DNA of 64,000 nt from DASQMT01 sp963827335 (lineage in GTDB: Bacteria; Actinomycetota; Thermoleophilia; Solirubrobacterales; Solirubrobacteraceae), in contig CAWHAP010000018.1 in assembly GCA_963827335.1 (NCBI GenBank), positions 372,001-436,000 on the forward strand. The letters run 5' to 3'. The notes beneath the pieces were generated by a model, which searched no databases, was not told the DNA's origin, and saw only the letters and a program-made list of their open reading frames with translations. The first letter of the stretch is position 1. Each line of letters starts with the position of its first letter. A program made the position numbers and the translations under genes. This document shows positions 34,043 through 42,126 of this stretch, piece by piece.

Positions 34043-35394
34043 ACGGCCGCCGGGGCAACGCGGCGCCCGACGAGCAGCCCGCCCGCGGCGGCAGCCGCGC
34101 CGGTCGCGAAGACGAGCACCAGCGCCGTGACCGCGTCCCACCCGCGGTCGAGCCCCAGTGCGATCAGCGCGCCGCCCACGCCGGTGAAGACCGCGACGGC
34201 GATCGTCTCCGCCAGCTGCAGGGCCGCCGAGACGCCGCCCTCCTCGCCGCCCGGCGCGGCCGACAGGACCAGGGCGCCGATCGACGGGTAACCGATCCCG
34301 ATGCCCAGCCCGGCGACGCTCCAGCCCGCGACGACCACGGCCACCGGGATCGCCTCGTCCAGCACCCCGGCGCCGGTCACCGCGATGCCTGCGAGCAGGA
34401 CCGCGAGGCCGGCAAGCAGCCGGCGCGGGCGGCCCGCCCCGTGATCCCCGCGATCCAGCCGCGCCTGCAGGAACGAGCCGAGGCTCCAGCTCAGCGACGC
34501 GGCGCTGATCACGAGGCCCGCCTGCGAGGAGCTGAACCCGCGCAGCTCCGTCAGCGCGAGCGGCATGAAGGCGTCGCAGCCGAGGAACGCGACCGCGAGC
34601 AGCCCGCGCACGACGATCCCCGCCGGCAGGCCGCGCGCGGCCCGCAGCGTGCCGGGCGGCATCAGCGCACGGGCCGCGCGGAGCGCCAGCAGCGCGCCCG
34701 CGCCCGCGAGGACGAGCACGCCCGCCGCCCGGTCGAGCTCGAGCGCGCTGAGGAAGAGCCCGATGCCGGCGGCGAGCATGAGCGCCTGCGGCAGCCGCCG
34801 GAGCCGCGCGGCGGCCGCGGGCGCGGCGAGCGCGCGCAGCCCCGGGAGCGTCAGCAGCACGGCGACGGGCAGGAACGGCAGCAGGAGCACGAAGACCCAG
34901 CGCCAGGTCGTGTGGTCGGCGACGAGCCCCGCCACCGCGGGCCCCGCGAGCGAGGGCAGCACCCACGCCGACGACATGAGGGCCAGCATGCGGCCGTACA
35001 TCTCCGGCGGGTACGCGCGCGAGGCCGACGCGTACGTGACCACGCCGAGCGCGCCGGCGCCCAGGCCCTCCAGCACGCGCCCGGCGAGCAGTACGGTCCA
35101 CGTGCCGGCCACGGCGGCGAGCACGCTGCCGGCGGCGAACGAGCCGACGGCGCCGAGGTAGGCCCGCACCGGGCCGGCGCGGTCCGTGTCCTGCCCGGCG
35201 GCCACCGACCCGACGACGCTCGCGAGCATGAACGCGCTGAACGCCCAGCCGTAGTGCGCGAGGCCGCCGAGGTCGCGCGCGACCGCGGGCATCACGGTGC
35301 CGACGCCGAGCGCCTGGAAGGCGACGATGCTCACGCTCATGAGCACGCCGATGCTCATGGCGCGGTAGCGCGGGGCGAAGACCGAGTCGCTCAC
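34039..35394 (-). CDS. MFS family efflux transporter
   Basis: The protein has 451 residues, GTG start. At least twelve spans are visible. The N-terminal half shows the DHA-type pattern: GTVMPAVARDLGG after the first span, then DRAGPVRAYLGA in the loop 2-3 position and LLAGRVLEGLGAGAL in span 4. Such proteins export drugs or metabolites by proton antiport; the substrate is unknown. A CATACT box lies six bases before the start on this strand. Neighbours give no clue to the substrate. Confidence 0.88.
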   Translation of the reverse strand: MSDSVFAPRYRAMSIGVLMSVSIVAFQALGVGTVMPAVARDLGGLAHYGWAFSAFMLASVVGSVAAGQDTDRAGPVRAYLGAVGSFAAGSVLAAVAGTWTVLLAGRVLEGLGAGALGVVTYASASRAYPPEMYGRMLALMSSAWVLPSLAGPAVAGLVADHTTWRWVFVLLLPFLPVAVLLTLPGLRALAAPAAAARLRRLPQALMLAAGIGLFLSALELDRAAGVLVLAGAGALLALRAARALMPPGTLRAARGLPAGIVVRGLLAVAFLGCDAFMPLALTELRGFSSSQAGLVISAASLSWSLGSFLQARLDRGDHGAGRPRRLLAGLAVLLAGIAVTGAGVLDEAIPVAVVVAGWSVAGLGIGIGYPSIGALVLSAAPGGEEGGVSAALQLAETIAVAVFTGVGGALIALGLDRGWDAVTALVLVFATGAAAAAGGLLVGRRVAPAAV

Positions 35395-35410
35395 CGGCGC
35401 AGTATGCGCC

Positions 35411-36187
35411 TCAGCGCACGCGCCGGGTCCGCGGCGCGCCCTCGGCCAGGCGCGCGAGGTGCGACCGCCACGCGGCCTCCGTGTGGCGCACGGCGCGCCC
35501 GCCGAACGCCCGCTGCAGCGCGCCCCGCGGGCCGTCGCGGTGCGGGCCGCAGGCGAGCCCGACGCAGGCGCGCTCGCCCTCCTCCCGGGCGAGCAGGTCG
35601 AACACCGTGCCGCCGAGCAGCGCCGCGTCGCGGCGGCCGGGCGGGAAGGACGGCGGGCCGCCCTCGCGCAGCCGCCGCGTCACCGCGGGGCGGACGTGCT
35701 GCACCTGGCCGGAGAAGTACTGCGCCGCGCCCTCCAGCAGCCACGCCCAGCGCAGCCAGCGCGCGAAGCTGCGCGGCCCGAACGGCGGCGGCATGCCGGG
35801 ATGGTTGGCGGCGACGTAGCGCCGGGCGAGCAGGGCGGAGGGCGCGAGCATGAGCAGCTCCAGCGACCCCTCCACGTTGGACGCGCGCTGGGCGAGCAGG
35901 CGCGGGGCGAGCACGTGCAGCTCGCGCTCGGCGGCCCAGCCGACGTGGTAGCGGCGCCCGGCGGCGGCGGTCAGGCGCCGCTGGAGCGGCAGCCAGGGCT
36001 CGGCGGCGTCGAGCTGCGCGGCGGAGCCGTGGACCACGACGGCGAGCTCCCCGAGCCGCTGCGGGAAGCGCCCGTCGAGCCGCGCGCGCGTGTGCTCGAG
36101 CTGCGCGAGGACGCGCTCCACGTCAGGCGCGTCGCGCTCGTCATGCCGCGCGACGAAGGTGTCCGAGGTGGTCTCGAGCCAAGTCAA
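35411..36187 (-). CDS. Hypothetical protein with degenerate gluzincin-like segment
   Basis: 258 residues from a TTG at 36187. The block WLLEGAAQYFSG resembles the second zinc-ligand helix of gluzincin peptidases (E in EGAAQYFSG), but the preceding HExxH helix is absent; the corresponding stretch reads ARRYVAANHPGMP. The protein may be a catalytically inactive relative. No signal peptide is visible. It lies upstream of the MFS gene on the same strand, 16 bases before its own stop. The function is unknown. Confidence 0.5.
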   Translation of the reverse strand: MTWLETTSDTFVARHDERDAPDVERVLAQLEHTRARLDGRFPQRLGELAVVVHGSAAQLDAAEPWLPLQRRLTAAAGRRYHVGWAAERELHVLAPRLLAQRASNVEGSLELLMLAPSALLARRYVAANHPGMPPPFGPRSFARWLRWAWLLEGAAQYFSGQVQHVRPAVTRRLREGGPPSFPPGRRDAALLGGTVFDLLAREEGERACVGLACGPHRDGPRGALQRAFGGRAVRHTEAAWRSHLARLAEGAPRTRRVR

Positions 36188-36273
36188 CCTACCGGCGCGC
36201 AGGCGGGAGGCTGCCCGGCGCGGCGCTCCGCGATGCCGAGACGGTCAGCCGGACGCCGAGCACCGGGGCGTTC

Positions 36274-36903
36274 TCACGCGTAAGCCGGCACGCCCTCTTG
36301 CACGATCCCCATGATCTCCTCCGAGGCGCGCTCGAACTCCTCGTCGGACAGGACCGGCGTGCCCTCGAACGGCAGGTCGCGGGTGATCTCGAGCCACGAG
36401 CGGCAGCCGCCGTGGTCGTCGCGCACCTTGACGGTGACGGGACGGGGGATGCGGTACGTCCGCAGGAGCAGCACGTGCAGCGGGTGCCGGCGCTTCCACG
36501 CGAGCCGCTTCTCGGCGTAGTCCGGCGTCCAGACGTAGAAGGGCGAGAGCGCGTCGACCGCGCGGCGGTCGGTGACGGTCCAGGCCCCGGCGACCTCGGC
36601 CCAGGCCCGGATGCGGACCCGGTCGGGCTGCGCGATCCCGCCGTCGATGCTCAGGGCGTGGGCCGGCGGCTCGCCGTCCGCCCAGACCCCCTCCTCGAGC
36701 GCCCGGCGCATCTCCGGCTGGTGGGACTCGCGTACGAGGTCACGCCGCTGATGGTCGAACGTCGGGTAGAGGAAGAAGCGCTCGTGGTCGAGCGAGAAGT
36801 GCTTGCCGGGCTCACGGATGCCCCCCTTCCGGAGGGTGACGAGCTGCTCGCCCTCGGCGAGCGCGCGCACCGTGACAGCCCATTCCTTGAAAGCGATCGG
36901 CAT
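36274..36903 (-). CDS. DUF1802 family protein
   Basis: 209 residues from the ATG at 36903. The pattern FKEWAVTVRALAEGEQLVTLRKGGIRE at the N-terminus, then HERFFLYPTFDHQR and the C-terminal FEGTPVLSDEEFE, matches the DUF1802 family; such proteins often accompany restriction or DNA-related genes but none is nearby. Soluble, no signal. The 218 bases upstream (to 37121) are the least G+C-rich non-coding stretch in the window and presumably carry its promoter. Confidence 0.75.
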   Translation of the reverse strand: MPIAFKEWAVTVRALAEGEQLVTLRKGGIREPGKHFSLDHERFFLYPTFDHQRRDLVRESHQPEMRRALEEGVWADGEPPAHALSIDGGIAQPDRVRIRAWAEVAGAWTVTDRRAVDALSPFYVWTPDYAEKRLAWKRRHPLHVLLLRTYRIPRPVTVKVRDDHGGCRSWLEITRDLPFEGTPVLSDEEFERASEEIMGIVQEGVPAYA

Positions 36904-37121
36904 AGAGAACTCGGTCGGAGGGAGGGGACCTTCGTACCTGCGATCCCCGGTGCGCAAACCTGCGCCTCCTGCCTGGTCGCCGCAGCGACTTCCGCAAGCA
37001 CCGGAGGGATCGTCACATACTATGCACAAACCCTCGCGATCCCATAATCCGCCTGCAAACCAGGGAGTTTCGCTGACATACAAGCGGCGTTTGATGACAG
37101 CGTGTCAGATCGCTGGCAGCG

Positions 37122-37550
37122 CTACGCGGCGAGCCCGACCTCTTCGGTCTCGGCGAGGTGCTGGTGCGACGGGCAGTAGCCGTTGTGGGGGAGCGGCAGC
37201 CGCTGGCACGGGGTGCCCTTGCGGGTGGTCGCACGACAGTCCAGCCGGCGGCCGGTGAGCTCCATCGCCGCCGTCGGCCGCGTGGCCAGGTACTGGGCGG
37301 CGAAGCTGAGGTAGCGGTCCACGACGCGGTAGACGTGGAGCTGCGCGGACATCGGGAAGTACGTGCGGATGTCGTTGAAGAGCGTCCGCGACGGGCGCGC
37401 GAAGTAGTGCCGGTCCGTGGTGAGGCGGTGCACGCACGCCTCGCACGCGCGCAGCACGCGCTCGTGGTTGCTCGGGCCATCCCCGCGTGGGCGGTCCTCG
37501 ACGATCTCAGCCTCGAGCTCCCGGTAGATGGAGCGGCTGATCTGGTACAT
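37122..37550 (-). CDS. Hypothetical protein with C-terminal Cys/His zinc motif
   Basis: 142 residues from the ATG at 37550 with an AGGAGG ribosome site. The body looks helical (SIYRELEAEIVEDRPRG, ERVLRACEACVHRLTTD). The C-terminus has C-x8-C-x11-C-x3-H spacing (RLDCRATTRKGTPCQR, NGYCPSHQH), a small zinc-binding motif found in several uncharacterised bacterial proteins. It may bind nucleic acid. It is monocistronic, with 143 gene-free bases upstream. Confidence 0.6.
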   Translation of the reverse strand: MYQISRSIYRELEAEIVEDRPRGDGPSNHERVLRACEACVHRLTTDRHYFARPSRTLFNDIRTYFPMSAQLHVYRVVDRYLSFAAQYLATRPTAAMELTGRRLDCRATTRKGTPCQRLPLPHNGYCPSHQHLAETEEVGLAA

Positions 37551-37693
37551 GGGCGAACCTCCTGATCTCGGCTCTGAGCGAGGCCGTCCCCACTGAACCC
37601 CAGAGTTCATCCGACCTCTGCGAGGGGACCCTTGCGTGCTCTCGTGAAGTCCGAAACGAATGCTCTGTTGAGTTGACGTTAAGCGCCGAACGC

Positions 37694-39145
37694 TCACGTC
37701 CACTTGAGGGCCGCGCTCGTCGCGGCGGTCGCGGCGATGACGCTGTGGCGCCCGTCCAGCGCGGGATCGGTGGCGGGGAAGTCGGCCCGCACGTGCGCCC
37801 CGCGGCTCTCCTCGCGGGCGAGCGCGGAGGCGGCGACGAGGCGCGCGAGCGGGTGCTCGTCCTCGAGCAGGCGGCGCAGCCCGGCAGCCGTGCGCTCGAG
37901 CCCGGCGTCGCGCCACATCGCCGCGCGCGTCGCCCGGGACGGCGGCGGGGCGAGGTCGCCCGCGGGCGGCGCGGGAAGGACGCCGGGCGGGGGCTCGTCG
38001 AGCGCCGCGAGCGCCGCCCGGCGCCCGAACACGAAGCACTCGGTGAGCGAGTTGGAGGCGAGCCGGTTGGCGCCGTGCAGCCCCGTGCACGCGCACTCCC
38101 CGACGGCGTAGAGGCCGGCGACCGTGCTGCGCCCGTGCAGGTCGCTCGTGATCCCGCCCATCACGTAGTGGCTCGCGGGGGAGACCGGGATGCGCTCCGT
38201 GGCAGGGTCGTGCCCGGCCTCGCGCAGCGCTGCGACGACGTTCGGGAAGCGCGCGGGGTCGATCCCCGTCATGTCGAGGTACACGGCGCGCTCGCCCCGC
38301 TCCACGAGCAGCCGGTGGATCGCGCGCGTGACCGCGTCGCGCGGCTGCAGCTCGTCCACGAACCGCGCGCCGGCGGCGTCGTGGAGCGTCGCGCCCTCAC
38401 CGCGCACCGCCTCGCTGACGAGGAAGCCCTCGCGCCCCGCGATCCCGACCACCGCCGTGGGATGGAACTGCGCGAACTCGAGGTCGGCCAGCTCGGCGCC
38501 CGCCGCGCGCGCCAGCAGCAGGCCCGAGCCGTAGGAGCCGGGCGGGTTGGTGGTACGCGACCACAGCGCCGCGGCGCCGCCCGAGGCGAGGATCACCGCG
38601 CGGGCGGCGACGGCGCGGCCGTCGTCGCAGGCGACGCCGGTCACGCGGCCGTCGTCGCCGGCGAGCAGCGCGCGCACGCGCCGGCCCTCCAGGACCTCGA
38701 TCCGCTCCTCCTCGACGACGCACGCGGAGAGCTGGCGCAGGATCCGGCGGCCGGTCGCGCTGCCGCCCGCGTGGACCACGCGGCGGATGCCGTGGCCCCC
38801 CTCGAGCCCGAGGGCGAGGTTGCCGTGGCGGTCGGCGTCGAAGCGCACGCCGAGCGCCTCGAGGTCGGCGAAGCGCGCGGGCGCCTCCTCGCACAGGACC
38901 TCGGCGGCGCTGCGGCGGGTGAGGCCGCGCCCGGCCGTCAGCGTGTCGGCGAGGTGCTGGGCGGGCGAGTCGTCCTCCGCGAGCGCGGCCGCGAGCCCGC
39001 CCTGCGCCCAGTAGGACGCGGTCTCGGCCAGCGGCCGCGCCGAGACGAGCGTGACCCGGGCGCCGCGGGAGGCGGCGGTCAGGGAGGCGAACAACCCGGC
39101 GGCTCCCGCGCCGACCACGACGAGATCGCTCGGCGGCGGCTCCAC
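37694..39145 (-). CDS. nadB: L-aspartate oxidase
   Basis: A 483-residue FAD enzyme for the first step of de novo NAD synthesis (aspartate to iminoaspartate). FAD dinucleotide fold VVVGAGAAGLFASL at the start, SYWAQGGLAAAL, GSYGSGLLLARAAGAELADL, EFAQFHPTAV and ASHYVMGGI identify it. No nadA or nadC is nearby. Start chosen at the GTG 39145, with TACCGT seven bases upstream and overlapping the divergent promoter. The length is slightly short of typical NadB (about 530) because of a reduced C-terminal helical domain. Confidence 0.92.
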   Translation of the reverse strand: MEPPPSDLVVVGAGAAGLFASLTAASRGARVTLVSARPLAETASYWAQGGLAAALAEDDSPAQHLADTLTAGRGLTRRSAAEVLCEEAPARFADLEALGVRFDADRHGNLALGLEGGHGIRRVVHAGGSATGRRILRQLSACVVEEERIEVLEGRRVRALLAGDDGRVTGVACDDGRAVAARAVILASGGAAALWSRTTNPPGSYGSGLLLARAAGAELADLEFAQFHPTAVVGIAGREGFLVSEAVRGEGATLHDAAGARFVDELQPRDAVTRAIHRLLVERGERAVYLDMTGIDPARFPNVVAALREAGHDPATERIPVSPASHYVMGGITSDLHGRSTVAGLYAVGECACTGLHGANRLASNSLTECFVFGRRAALAALDEPPPGVLPAPPAGDLAPPPSRATRAAMWRDAGLERTAAGLRRLLEDEHPLARLVAASALAREESRGAHVRADFPATDPALDGRHSVIAATAATSAALKWT

Positions 39146-39164
39146 GGCCGGTACGGTATCCGTC
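39146..39164. promoter_or_regulatory. Overlapping divergent -10 boxes between nadB and the deacetylase-fold gene
   Basis: Only 19 bases separate the two GTG starts. TACGGT (39152-39157) is seven bases before the rightward start; TACCGT on the opposite strand (39158-39153) is seven bases before the leftward start. The boxes overlap, so RNA polymerase can serve only one gene at a time and both messages would be leaderless. Confidence 0.55.
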
Positions 39165-40202
39165 GTGCCGTCGCCGCCCTGGTTCCGCCACGACGCGGGC
39201 TCCGCCCACGACATCCCCGGCCACCCCGAGCGGCCGGAGCGGATCGCCGGGCTCGAAGCGGAGATGGCGCGCCGCGACTGGTTCGGCTGGGAGCGCCTGG
39301 ACGCGCCGCGCGCGACGCGCGAGCAGCTCGAGCGCGTGCACTCGGCCGCGCACGTCGACGCGATCGAGGCGCTGTCGGCGCGCGGAGGCGGCCAGATCGA
39401 CATGGACACCGCGGCGGTCGCGGGGACCTACGAGGCGGCGCTGCGGGCGGCCGGCGGGGCGGTCGCCCTGACCGACGCCCTGCTCGCCGGGGGCGCGCCG
39501 TGCGCCGTGTCGGCGCAGCGGCCGCCGGGCCATCACGCCACGGCGACGCGCGCCATGGGCTTCTGCTTCTTCAACAGCGTGGCGGTCGCCGCCGCGCACG
39601 CGCGGGCGGCGCACGGGCTCGAGCGGGTGCTGATCTTCGACTGGGACGTGCACCACGGCAACGGCACGAACGACATCTTCCACGCGGACGACGCCGTGCT
39701 GTTCAGCTCGATCCACGAATGGCCGCTGTACCCGGGGACCGGGGCGGCGGAGGACGCGGGGTCGGGCGACGGCGAGGGCTACACCGTCAACCTGCCGGTC
39801 CCGGGCGGGTCGGGCGACGCGGTGCACGGCTCGCTCGTGGCGCACGTCGTCGCGCCGCTGATCCGCCACTGGGCGCCGCAGCTCGTGCTGCTCTCGGCCG
39901 GCTTCGACGCGCACCGCGCCGACCCGCTCGCGACGTGCACGCTGACCGAGGCCGGCTTCGCGGAGATGACGGCCTCGGTGCGCAACGCGTCCGCCGAGGT
40001 GGGCGCGCCGGTCGGGCTCGTGCTCGAGGGCGGCTACTCGGTCGAGGCGCTCGCCGTGTCCATGGCCGCGGTCGTGCCGGTGCTCGGCGCGCCCGAGGTG
40101 CCCGAGGCGCCGGATCCCGCGGTCCATCCGCTGGCCGTCCGGGCGCGCGAGCGGCTCGCGCGCTGGTGGCCCGCTCAGTCGGGGACGATGCGGCGGATGT
40201 AG
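39165..40202 (+). CDS. Histone-deacetylase / acetoin-utilisation family amidohydrolase
   Basis: The protein has 345 residues, GTG start. The arginase-deacetylase fold is clear: HPERPERI near the start, RPPGHHA (119-125, active-site histidines), FCFFNSVAVAAAHA, DWDVHHGNGTN (159-169, zinc aspartate and histidine) and the C-terminal LEGGYS. Bacterial members remove acetyl groups from small amides, polyamines or proteins; the substrate is unknown. The gene shares a promoter gap with nadB, and its 3' end overlaps the next gene, on the other strand, by 28 bases. Confidence 0.9.
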   Translation: MPSPPWFRHDAGSAHDIPGHPERPERIAGLEAEMARRDWFGWERLDAPRATREQLERVHSAAHVDAIEALSARGGGQIDMDTAAVAGTYEAALRAAGGAVALTDALLAGGAPCAVSAQRPPGHHATATRAMGFCFFNSVAVAAAHARAAHGLERVLIFDWDVHHGNGTNDIFHADDAVLFSSIHEWPLYPGTGAAEDAGSGDGEGYTVNLPVPGGSGDAVHGSLVAHVVAPLIRHWAPQLVLLSAGFDAHRADPLATCTLTEAGFAEMTASVRNASAEVGAPVGLVLEGGYSVEALAVSMAAVVPVLGAPEVPEAPDPAVHPLAVRARERLARWWPAQSGTMRRM

Positions 40203-40864
40203 GCGTCCTTCGCGTCGATGCCGTCGAGGGCGTCGCTCGCGTCGGACTGCGTGTCGTACTGGCCGGAGAAGACCACCCAGAAGCCGCTCTTGAGCGACGA
40301 GAAGTCGTCCGAGTGGAGCACGCCGACGCCGGAGATCCCGTCGGCCGCGAACCCGTCGGCCTTGTCCTCGGCCGCGGACCGGCTCGCGTCGGAGGAGAGC
40401 ACGACGGTCCAGCCCGACTTGCCGGATGGCCATTCGGCGGTCGCCGAGCCGCTGCTCTCGGGCGTGCTGCTCGGGGTCGCGCTCGGCGACGGCGTGGCGG
40501 ACGGGGTGGCCTCGGCGCTCGGGGTCGGGTCGGGCGTGAAGCCGGGATCCGGGGTCGCCGACGGCGCGGCCGTCGGGACGGGCGTCGGCGTCGCCTGCAC
40601 GGTGGCGGGCGGGTTCTCGGCGACCTGGTCGGTGTCGTCCGCGAGCTGGATGATGGCCACCGCGACGGCGATCGCGGCGACGGCGACGAGCACGCCCGCG
40701 AGGACGATCGGCGCGCGCCAGCCCGGGGCGGCCACGACCCGCGTCCCGACCGCGGCGCCGCAGGTCAGGCACCACTCCTGCTCGTCGGTCATGCCGGCGC
40801 CGCAGCGCGGGCACCGGCGCCCGGTCGGCTGCTGCTCGGGCGCCGGGGTCTCGACGGCGCTCAC
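40175..40864 (-). CDS. Zinc-ribbon, single-span protein with SPOR-like C-terminal domain
   Basis: The protein has 229 residues, GTG start overlapping the upstream stop (GTGA). An N-terminal zinc ribbon (CPRCGAGMTDEQEWCLTCG), one span (IVLAGVLVAVAAIAVAVAII, about 53-73), a 60-residue proline/threonine/serine linker, and a C-terminal domain WTVVLSSDASRSAAEDKA... FWVVFSGQYDTQSDAS that looks like a SPOR-type peptidoglycan-binding fold. The linker would carry the domain outside the membrane. It is the third gene of a coupled operon with a glycosyltransferase and another zinc-ribbon protein. Confidence 0.75.
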   Translation of the reverse strand: MSAVETPAPEQQPTGRRCPRCGAGMTDEQEWCLTCGAAVGTRVVAAPGWRAPIVLAGVLVAVAAIAVAVAIIQLADDTDQVAENPPATVQATPTPVPTAAPSATPDPGFTPDPTPSAEATPSATPSPSATPSSTPESSGSATAEWPSGKSGWTVVLSSDASRSAAEDKADGFAADGISGVGVLHSDDFSSLKSGFWVVFSGQYDTQSDASDALDGIDAKDAYIRRIVPD

Positions 40865-42126
40865 GTGCCCGTCCTCCGCGTGACGAGCGGGTCGCCGGAG
40901 GAGAGGCCGGGCGGGGTCTGATCCTCGGCGCGGCCGTTGCCCATGCCGGTGAACGGGTTGCGCGGGGCGTCGCCGTCGGCGGGCGGCTGGCCGGCGGCGT
41001 CCTCGGCGGCCCGCTGCTCCTCGGTGGCGCTCTCGGCCGCGTCGGCGGGCTGCTCCTCCGAGGGTGGTGCGTCTGCGGCGGGCTGCTCCTCGGGCGGCTC
41101 GGCCGGTGCGTCGGCGGCTGGCTGCTCCGTGGTGGCGTCCGCGGCGGGCTGCTCCTCGGGCGGCTCCGCCGGTGGGTCGGCGGCTGGCTGCTCCGTGGTG
41201 GCGTCCGCGGCGGGGGGCTGCTCCTCGGAGGCGTCTGCGGTGCGCTGCTCAGGGGTGGCGTCCGCGGCGGCGGGCTGCTCTTCGGCGGACGCCTTCGATG
41301 CCGCCGGAGCGTCGGTCGGCGCCGGCACGGCGTCGCCGCCGGGCGCGAGCACCGCGGTCGCGTCGTCGGTCGGCGCGTCCGCGGCGGCCTCGCCGGAGAC
41401 GGGCATCGGCGGCACCTTGCGGCGCTGCCAGAACCTCCGCCCGCGCGGCACTGCCGGCGGCGCGGCCGCGGGCTCCGCCACCGCGGCCTCGCCCGTGACG
41501 GGCGTCGCCACGGCCGCGTCGACCGACGTGCCGCAGGCGGCGCAGAACCGCGCCTCGCTCGGGAACAGCGCGCCGCAGTGGCCGCACGTGCCGCCGACGC
41601 CCGGCTGGAAGAGGACGGTCTCGGCGCGCGGGGAGGCGAGCGCGGCCTCGAGCGCGTGCGCCTCCTGGTCGAGGCCGGCGATGCGCTGGACCTTCGCGTC
41701 GACGATCGTGGCGTGCGCCGCGACGTCGCCACCGCCGGTGCGGTGCACCTCGTAGAGCAGCCCGCCCAGGTCGCGCAGCATCAGCTCGCGCGCCCGGCGC
41801 AGGTAGCGGAGCCGGCGGCGCAGGCGGCCGCGGCGCCCGGCGGGCGGGCGCAGCGGGGCGGCGGCGGGGTCGACGCCGGCCGGCACGTTCGGGTCGGCGA
41901 GGAGCACGGGCGGCTCGGCCGCAGGCGCCGGCGCGGTGGCGGGCGCGGGCGCCGGCGCGGCGGCGGGCGCCGGCTCGGGCCCGTGGACCGGCGGCGGCGC
42001 GGGACCGAAGACCGGGGGCTCGGCCGTGCTGGGCGCTCCCTCCGGCGCGGCGGCCTGGCCCTCCGGGAGGGGCTCGCCGGCGTCGGCGGGGCGCGAGCGC
42101 TTGATGCGTCGCAGGAGTCCGCTCAT
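40861..42126 (-). CDS. Zinc-ribbon protein with long disordered acidic repeat tail
   Basis: 421 residues from the ATG at 42126. Proline/alanine-rich N-terminus, a basic helical middle (RGRLRRRLRYLRRARELMLRD) and a zinc ribbon (CGHCGALFPSEARFCAACG). The C-terminal 170 residues are acidic, low complexity and contain two copies of a 22-residue repeat based on EEQPAADATTEQ. No span is visible. The coupling to the glycosyltransferase upstream and to the SPOR-like protein downstream (both four-base overlaps) suggests a cytoplasmic scaffold for an envelope process. Confidence 0.65.
   Translation of the reverse strand: MSGLLRRIKRSRPADAGEPLPEGQAAAPEGAPSTAEPPVFGPAPPPVHGPEPAPAAAPAPAPATAPAPAAEPPVLLADPNVPAGVDPAAAPLRPPAGRRGRLRRRLRYLRRARELMLRDLGGLLYEVHRTGGGDVAAHATIVDAKVQRIAGLDQEAHALEAALASPRAETVLFQPGVGGTCGHCGALFPSEARFCAACGTSVDAAVATPVTGEAAVAEPAAAPPAVPRGRRFWQRRKVPPMPVSGEAAADAPTDDATAVLAPGGDAVPAPTDAPAASKASAEEQPAAADATPEQRTADASEEQPPAADATTEQPAADPPAEPPEEQPAADATTEQPAADAPAEPPEEQPAADAPPSEEQPADAAESATEEQRAAEDAAGQPPADGDAPRNPFTGMGNGRAEDQTPPGLSSGDPLVTRRTGT
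41075..41206 (-). repeat. 66-bp tandem repeat (two copies) in the zinc-ribbon gene
   Basis: Copies begin at 41075 and 41141, are nearly identical, and keep the frame (22 codons). They encode the EEQPAADATTEQ-type unit of the acidic tail. Confidence 0.85.

Noticed and set aside
35411..36187. Active zinc peptidase
   Set aside because: Only one gluzincin-like helix (EGAAQYFSG) is present; the HExxH motif is missing.
36904..37121. Possible tRNA or small RNA in the lower-G+C gap
   Set aside because: No cloverleaf, no T-loop GGTTCRA motif and no terminator; only weak inverted repeats such as CTGACA/TGTCAG.
37594..37609. TGAACCCCAGAGTTCA as a LexA (SOS) box
   Set aside because: The spacer between GAAC and GTTC is six bases; actinobacterial SOS boxes have four. 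It might still be another operator.
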